Shown in pieces: positions 14,927 to 18,448 of a DNA stretch of 18,448 bases (within the stretch, counting starts at the first letter, position 1; every line of letters starts with the position of its first letter). A model generated the notes under the pieces. The model made no database searches. It saw only the letters and a list, made by a program, of their open reading frames with translations, and was not told the DNA's origin. The stretch is from positions 1 through 18,448 of the forward strand of contig CANPBV010000020.1 in NCBI GenBank assembly GCA_947572405.1. The letters are read 5' to 3'. This stretch comes from an uncultured Mycoplasmatota bacterium. Lineage in GTDB: Bacteria > Bacillota_I > Bacilli_A > RF39 > UBA660. The translations under genes and the position numbers were made by a program.

Positions 14927-16404
14927 TAGTTCTTATTTTTCATATGTGGAAATAAAATGACTTCACGAATCGTCTCTGAGTTTGTAAGTAACATTGTCAA
15001 GCGATCTATTCCCATCCCCATTCCACCTGCTGGTGGCATTCCATATTCTAGTGCTTCTACAAAGTCTAAATCCATTTCATTCGCTTCATCATTTCCTAAT
15101 TCTCGTTCTTTTAACTGACTTTCGAATCTTTCATATTGATCCATTGGGTCATTTAATTCTGTAAATGCATTGGCATATTCGCATCCACAAATAAAAAGTT
15201 CAAAGCGCTCTGTAAATCTTGGATCATTACTTTTTTTGGCAAGCGGACTTACTTCTATTGGATGACCAAAAATGAATGTTGGTTCAATAATCGTATCTTC
15301 TACATATTTTTCAAAAAATGCGTTTACAATATGCCCATATAAGAAATGTGGTTCTAATTCAATTCCATGTTCTCCTGCCAATTTTTTAGCTTCTTCTAAT
15401 GACATGTCTTGAAAAAAATCAATTCCTGTTTTTTCTTTGATGGCATCTACCATATGAATTCTTTTAAATTTTGGAGCAAGTGACAAGTGATGTCCTTTAT
15501 AGTCTAATTCATAAGTTCCCAAAACAGTTTTGGCTGCATTTCCAATAATCCCTTCTGTAATATCCATCATACCCTCTAAATCACTATAGGCTTTATAAAG
15601 TTCAATGGTTGTAAATTCTGGATTATGGTTACGATCCATTCCCTCATTTCTAAAAATTCTGCCAATTTCATAAACGGCATCCATTCCTCCAACAAGCAAA
15701 CGTTTCAGTGGCAATTCTGTTGCAATTCGGAGATAAAAATTCATGTCTAAAGTGTTGTGGTGGGTTATGAATGGACGAGCTGCTGCTCCTCCTAAAATAG
15801 GATTTAATACTGGGGTTTCTACTTCTACATAACCTAAATTATCCAAGTAATTTCGAATGGAACGAATAATCGCTGGCCTTGTAAAGGCTACATTTCTAGC
15901 TTCTTCATTCATAATCAAATCCACATAACGTCTACGATATCTTTCTTCTACATCAGATAAACCATGGAATTTTTCTGGAAGTGGTCTTAGTGCTTTCACC
16001 AAATGAATATATTTGCTTGCTTTAATACTAAGTTCTCCTGTATCCGTGCGAAAGACTGTTCCTTCTATTCCAACAATATCCCCAAGGTCAGCCTTTTTAA
16101 AAATTTCATATTCTTCTTCCCCAATTGTATCTTGCCTTACATAAATTTGAATTTGTCCAAGTTTATCTTGAATATGCATAAATCCTACTTTCCCTTTACC
16201 ACGTTTCGTCATGATACGACCTGCCACAGCAACTGGGATATTCATAAGGATTAATTCTTCTTTTGTATTTTCTTTATACTGTTCTTTTAATTCTATTGAA
16301 TGAGCGGAAATTTCAAATCGTTGCCCAAAAGGATCAATTCCTTTACTTCTTAATTCTTCTGCTTTTTCTCTACGAATTAATTCTTGTTCTGTAAATTCTC
16401 TCAT
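14926..16404 (-). CDS. lysS: Lysine-tRNA ligase, class II
   Basis: LysRS charges tRNA-Lys in the cytosol. The 492-residue protein has the anticodon-binding OB-fold (about 55-150, with VAVAGRIMTKRGKGKVGFM), class II motif 1 around VETPVLNPI, motif 2 in FRNEGMDRNHNPEFTTIELY, and motif 3 in GMGMGIDRLTML close to the end. Length is normal (about 490-505). The ribosome site is AGAGGTGA. No T-box leader is possible here, because the gene lies 19 nt after the RDD gene inside the operon. The dusB-lysS association also occurs in B. subtilis; the intervening RDD gene is extra. Confidence 0.97.
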   Translation of the reverse strand: MREFTEQELIRREKAEELRSKGIDPFGQRFEISAHSIELKEQYKENTKEELILMNIPVAVAGRIMTKRGKGKVGFMHIQDKLGQIQIYVRQDTIGEEEYEIFKKADLGDIVGIEGTVFRTDTGELSIKASKYIHLVKALRPLPEKFHGLSDVEERYRRRYVDLIMNEEARNVAFTRPAIIRSIRNYLDNLGYVEVETPVLNPILGGAAARPFITHHNTLDMNFYLRIATELPLKRLLVGGMDAVYEIGRIFRNEGMDRNHNPEFTTIELYKAYSDLEGMMDITEGIIGNAAKTVLGTYELDYKGHHLSLAPKFKRIHMVDAIKEKTGIDFFQDMSLEEAKKLAGEHGIELEPHFLYGHIVNAFFEKYVEDTIIEPTFIFGHPIEVSPLAKKSNDPRFTERFELFICGCEYANAFTELNDPMDQYERFESQLKERELGNDEANEMDLDFVEALEYGMPPAGGMGMGIDRLTMLLTNSETIREVILFPHMKNKN

Positions 16405-16423
16405 TTTTTCACCTCTACTTTTT

Positions 16424-17014
16424 TCACGACACTACAACTACTTTTGTCCCACTTAGTATGTCATGAAGACCTCTTTTGTCTCTTTTATATAATATCATAA
16501 AAATGCTTATCATTACCAGTATTAATTGGATAAAAGTCAAAATTGACGAAAATATAAAATACATAGAACTAGGTAATAAATATAAAAATAAAAGTGTTAA
16601 TATCATTTGGGTTAATCCATTCATTACCATATTACGAATTAGATATGCCACAATCGTAACTTTTTTTTCATTATTGGAAACTACTTTAATTCTCATAATT
16701 TTTTTTCCAACAGTCTGTCCATTCCAAACATAAGGAAGTAAAACAAAGTAAACTAGCATTAATAAAATATTAAAAATGGAATAAATAACACATTCCTGAT
16801 CGATTTGGGCATTGATTACTGTCCACCTATCAAAATATTCAGAAAATTTGAGTTCTCCATTCGCTTGCAGTTCATTTACAATGTTTAAATCATTTCTAAG
16901 TTGCATAACTTTCTGATCTTTTTCTTTTACGTTTACTATAATTGCTATTGCAAATAAAATAATCAGTAAATCGATGATATAGGCAACGATTCTTTTACTT
17001 GTTTCTGCTTTCAT
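16424..17014 (-). CDS. RDD family membrane protein
   Basis: A 196-residue integral membrane protein. Conserved RDD-family features are R8, A11 and D15 in the first helix (KRIVAYIIDLLIILF) and the GQTVGKKIMRIKVV block after the second. Hydrophobic helices lie at about 9-28, 76-96, 130-150 and 155-175, with a polar outside loop at about 30-75. Function in this family is poorly defined; some members are linked to ion or compatible-solute transport. It overlaps the end of dusB by 20 nt and has an AAGGTGA ribosome site, so it belongs to the dusB-lysS operon, but nothing in the sequence ties it to translation. Confidence 0.85.
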   Translation of the reverse strand: MKAETSKRIVAYIIDLLIILFAIAIIVNVKEKDQKVMQLRNDLNIVNELQANGELKFSEYFDRWTVINAQIDQECVIYSIFNILLMLVYFVLLPYVWNGQTVGKKIMRIKVVSNNEKKVTIVAYLIRNMVMNGLTQMILTLLFLYLLPSSMYFIFSSILTFIQLILVMISIFMILYKRDKRGLHDILSGTKVVVVS

Positions 17015-17984
17015 TTCTTTTCACCTTATATACTTCTAATATTTTTTCAAATTCTTCTTTTGTTTTCATTTTAAAGATTGCGTTTTTTAAATCTGTTGTA
17101 TCTGGTAATCCTTTTAAATACCAGGCTGCATGAGTTCTTATTTCTAATACTGCTAGTTTCTCGTTTTTTGTTTTTAGTAATAATTCAAAATGATGCTTTA
17201 ACATGTTTAGTTTTGCTTCTTCTGTAGGAGGTGGCAATAATTCTCCTGTTTCTAAATAGGTAACACATTCTTTTATTAGCCATGGATTTCCTAGTACCCC
17301 TCTTCCAATCATAACAGCATCACAACCGGTTTCATCAAGCATTCTTTTAGCATCCACTGCACTTCTAATATCTCCATTTCCAATCACTGGAATTGAAACC
17401 GCTTCCTTTACTTTTTTAATCATATTCCAATCGGCTTTTCCACTATATCCTTGTGCCCTCGTTCTAGCATGAATCGCAATTGCTTTTGCTCCAGCACGCT
17501 CTATTCTTTTTGCAATTTCGACAGCATTAATATGTTCACTATCCCAACCACTTCTCATTTTGACTGTTACAGGAATAGGAACTGCGTTTACTACTGCTGT
17601 AACAATTTCTTCCACTTTATCTGGATCTTTTAAAAGAGCACTTCCCGCTTGAGCTCTAAGGGCAACTTTAGGTACAGGACATCCCATATTAATATCGATA
17701 ATATCTGGTTTCATTGCTTCATAGATATATTTTGCGGCTATTACAAAAGATTCTTTATCACTACCAAATATTTGTTGAGCAATTGGTCTTTCATAATCAG
17801 TCATGTAAAGTAAACTGGTTGTCTTTTGGTTGCCATAACAAATCGCTTTATCACTGACCATTTCAGCATATATAAGTCCACATCCCATATCTTTAATAAT
17901 AGTTCTATAAGCACTATTAGAAATTCCTGCTAGAGGCGCTAAAACGATTTTATTTTTTAGTTTGATATTTCCAATTTGAAACAC
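16995..17984 (-). CDS. dusB: tRNA-dihydrouridine synthase (DusB type)
   Basis: An FMN-dependent enzyme that reduces uridines in the tRNA D-loop. Motifs: LAPLAGISNSAYR (15-27), QIFGSD, catalytic C102 in INMGCPVPKV, the phosphate-binding IGNGDI and IGRGVLGNPW. The longest open frame begins with ATG at 18008, but I chose GTG at 17984: it has GAGGTGGG (17990-17997 complement) at good spacing, gives the usual DusB N-terminus (MFQIGNIKLKN), and the predicted transcription start (near 18004) leaves no room for a ribosome site before 18008. This gives 329 residues, normal for DusB. It is the first gene of the six-gene operon. Confidence 0.93.
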   Translation of the reverse strand: MFQIGNIKLKNKIVLAPLAGISNSAYRTIIKDMGCGLIYAEMVSDKAICYGNQKTTSLLYMTDYERPIAQQIFGSDKESFVIAAKYIYEAMKPDIIDINMGCPVPKVALRAQAGSALLKDPDKVEEIVTAVVNAVPIPVTVKMRSGWDSEHINAVEIAKRIERAGAKAIAIHARTRAQGYSGKADWNMIKKVKEAVSIPVIGNGDIRSAVDAKRMLDETGCDAVMIGRGVLGNPWLIKECVTYLETGELLPPPTEEAKLNMLKHHFELLLKTKNEKLAVLEIRTHAAWYLKGLPDTTDLKNAIFKMKTKEEFEKILEVYKVKRNESRNK

Positions 17985-17989
17985 TTTTG

Positions 17990-17997
17990 CCCACCTC
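17990..17997 (-). promoter_or_regulatory. Ribosome binding site fixing a GTG start for dusB
   Basis: The minus strand reads GAGGTGGG, then CAAAA and GTG. The upstream ATG at 18008 has no comparable site. Confidence 0.7.
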
Positions 17998-18010
17998 GGT
18001 TTCTTCATTC

Positions 18011-18039
18011 ATTATAATATAAATCGTTATTTTTATCAA
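18011..18039 (-). promoter_or_regulatory. Vegetative promoter of the dusB-lysS-ackA-nrnA operon
   Basis: On the minus strand: -35 TTGATA (18034-18039), a 17-bp spacer, and a perfect -10 TATAAT (18011-18016). The expected start is about 18004, giving a roughly 20-nt leader before the GTG of dusB. I see no other strong promoter inside the six-gene operon. Confidence 0.75.
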
Positions 18040-18070
18040 ACTGATTACTCTAAATAAGTATAATTATTTC

Positions 18071-18097
18071 TGTAAAGTATTTGTATTTTACTTTACA
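18071..18097. repeat. Perfect 9-bp inverted repeat upstream of the dusB promoter
   Basis: TGTAAAGTA (18071-18079) and TACTTTACA (18089-18097) are perfect inverted copies around nine bases. Neither strand has a T tract after it typical of a terminator. It lies about 30 bp upstream of the dusB -35, so it could be an operator or part of a decayed element end. Confidence 0.6.
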
Positions 18098-18152
18098 AAA
18101 AAGAACCATTACAAAATTGCTTACCTACGGACAGTTTTTGAAGTCAATATAA

Positions 18153-18198
18153 AACGTGTTATAGATCCAGTTTGTTAAAACTCCTCTTATAACACGTT
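18153..18198. repeat. Nested hairpin before the transposase remnant
   Basis: AACGTGTTATA (18153-18163) and TATAACACGTT (18188-18198) form an 11-bp perfect stem. Its interior contains a second small hairpin (AGTTT GTTA AAACT, 18169-18181 region). T-rich sequence follows on the plus strand, so it may terminate plus-strand transcription, or be a structured end of the insertion element whose remnant follows. Confidence 0.55.
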
Positions 18199-18271
18199 CT
18201 TTTCATATTTTTTGTACAACCTCTTTTTGATATACTTTTATTATAATGAAAATAACAAAGGTGCTTGTACA

Positions 18272-18385
18272 ATGATTCAATTATATAATACTCAAGAAAT
18301 TTTTACAAGTAGATTATCTGAATTTTTGAAACATTCTATCCCCAACATTCGAAAAACTCAATTAAATCTTTTTTGCGTGCAATAA
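18272..18385 (+). pseudogene. Transposase N-terminal remnant (DDE type, IS4-like)
   Basis: A 37-codon frame starts at ATG 18272 and stops after LNLFCVQ. It reads MIQLYNTQEIFTSRLSEFLKHS, then IPNIRKTQLNLF. The pattern (short N-terminus, LxxFLK, PxIRKTQLNxF) resembles the start of several clostridial IS4-like transposases as I remember them, which continue for over 300 residues. Here the frame ends at once and 18386-18448 shows no continuation in any frame. It is therefore a truncated or decayed copy; family assignment is by memory of a short motif and is uncertain. Confidence 0.4.
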
Positions 18386-18448
18386 TTTTCTCGTTTTTCT
18401 TTTCCTATTTTAATTATATCAATAAGAGGGCTTAAATCACACCAATTT

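Noticed and set aside
14926..16404. T-box or other riboswitch controlling lysS
   Set aside because: lysS sits only 19 nt after the preceding gene, leaving no leader; the only operon leader (before dusB) is about 20 nt.
17985..18008. ATG at 18008 as the start of dusB
   Set aside because: It lies at the predicted transcription start, has no ribosome site, and adds eight residues not typical of DusB; the GTG at 17984 fits better.
1..18448. CRISPR array, tRNA, rRNA, prophage or plasmid functions
   Set aside because: I saw no regularly spaced direct repeats, no tRNA- or rRNA-like segments, and no integrase, phage or replication genes in the window.

Overview
The window reads as a chromosomal segment of a very AT-rich, Gram-positive-type, spore-forming anaerobe (Bacillota: Bacilli-like or a related gut lineage). 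Visible support: strong AGGAGG/AGGTGA-type ribosome sites; a YunB sporulation protein; the gene order rlmN-prpC-prkC-rsgA-rpe and the dusB-lysS neighbourhood, both as in Bacillus subtilis; an oxygen-sensitive class III ribonucleotide reductase with its activase; and acetate kinase. UGA is used as a stop and Trp is UGG, so this is the standard bacterial code, not the Mycoplasma code. The species cannot be named from sequence alone.

Layout. (1) 1-297: no intact gene; a decayed N-terminal scrap of a TnpB-type transposase gene and the rpe terminator. (2) 298-5343, minus strand: a five-gene operon, transcribed rlmN > prpC > prkC > rsgA > rpe, with an extended -10 promoter before rlmN and a hairpin terminator overlapping the rpe stop. 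It pairs a membrane Ser/Thr kinase (PASTA ectodomain) with its PP2C phosphatase, next to ribosome-linked functions (RlmN, RsgA). (3) 5371-6787: yunB (minus, own terminator) divergent from a small CBS-domain gene (plus, own terminator). (4) 7006-10160, minus: anaerobic dNTP synthesis, nrdD > small nrdD C-terminal gene > nrdG, between a near-consensus promoter and a terminator. The glycyl-radical domain of NrdD is on a separate 60-residue protein. (5) 10165-10460: extremely T-rich spacer with roughly helically phased T tracts. (6) 10584-12225, plus: a PdaC-like lipoprotein polysaccharide deacetylase overlapping a small three-helix membrane protein of unknown function. (7) 12230-18039, minus: a six-gene operon, dusB > RDD membrane protein > lysS > histidine phosphatase > ackA > nrnA, driven by a near-consensus promoter. 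(8) 18040-18448: inverted repeats and an N-terminal scrap of a DDE-type transposase.

Several starts were moved from the longest open frame because a good ribosome site, or a promoter position, marks a downstream start (prkC, prpC, yunB, nrnA, dusB; also nrdG on family grounds). The observation most worth following is the split class III ribonucleotide reductase, in which the radical-bearing C-terminal finger is a separately translated peptide encoded between the catalytic subunit and the activase. Whether this split is already catalogued could not be checked here.
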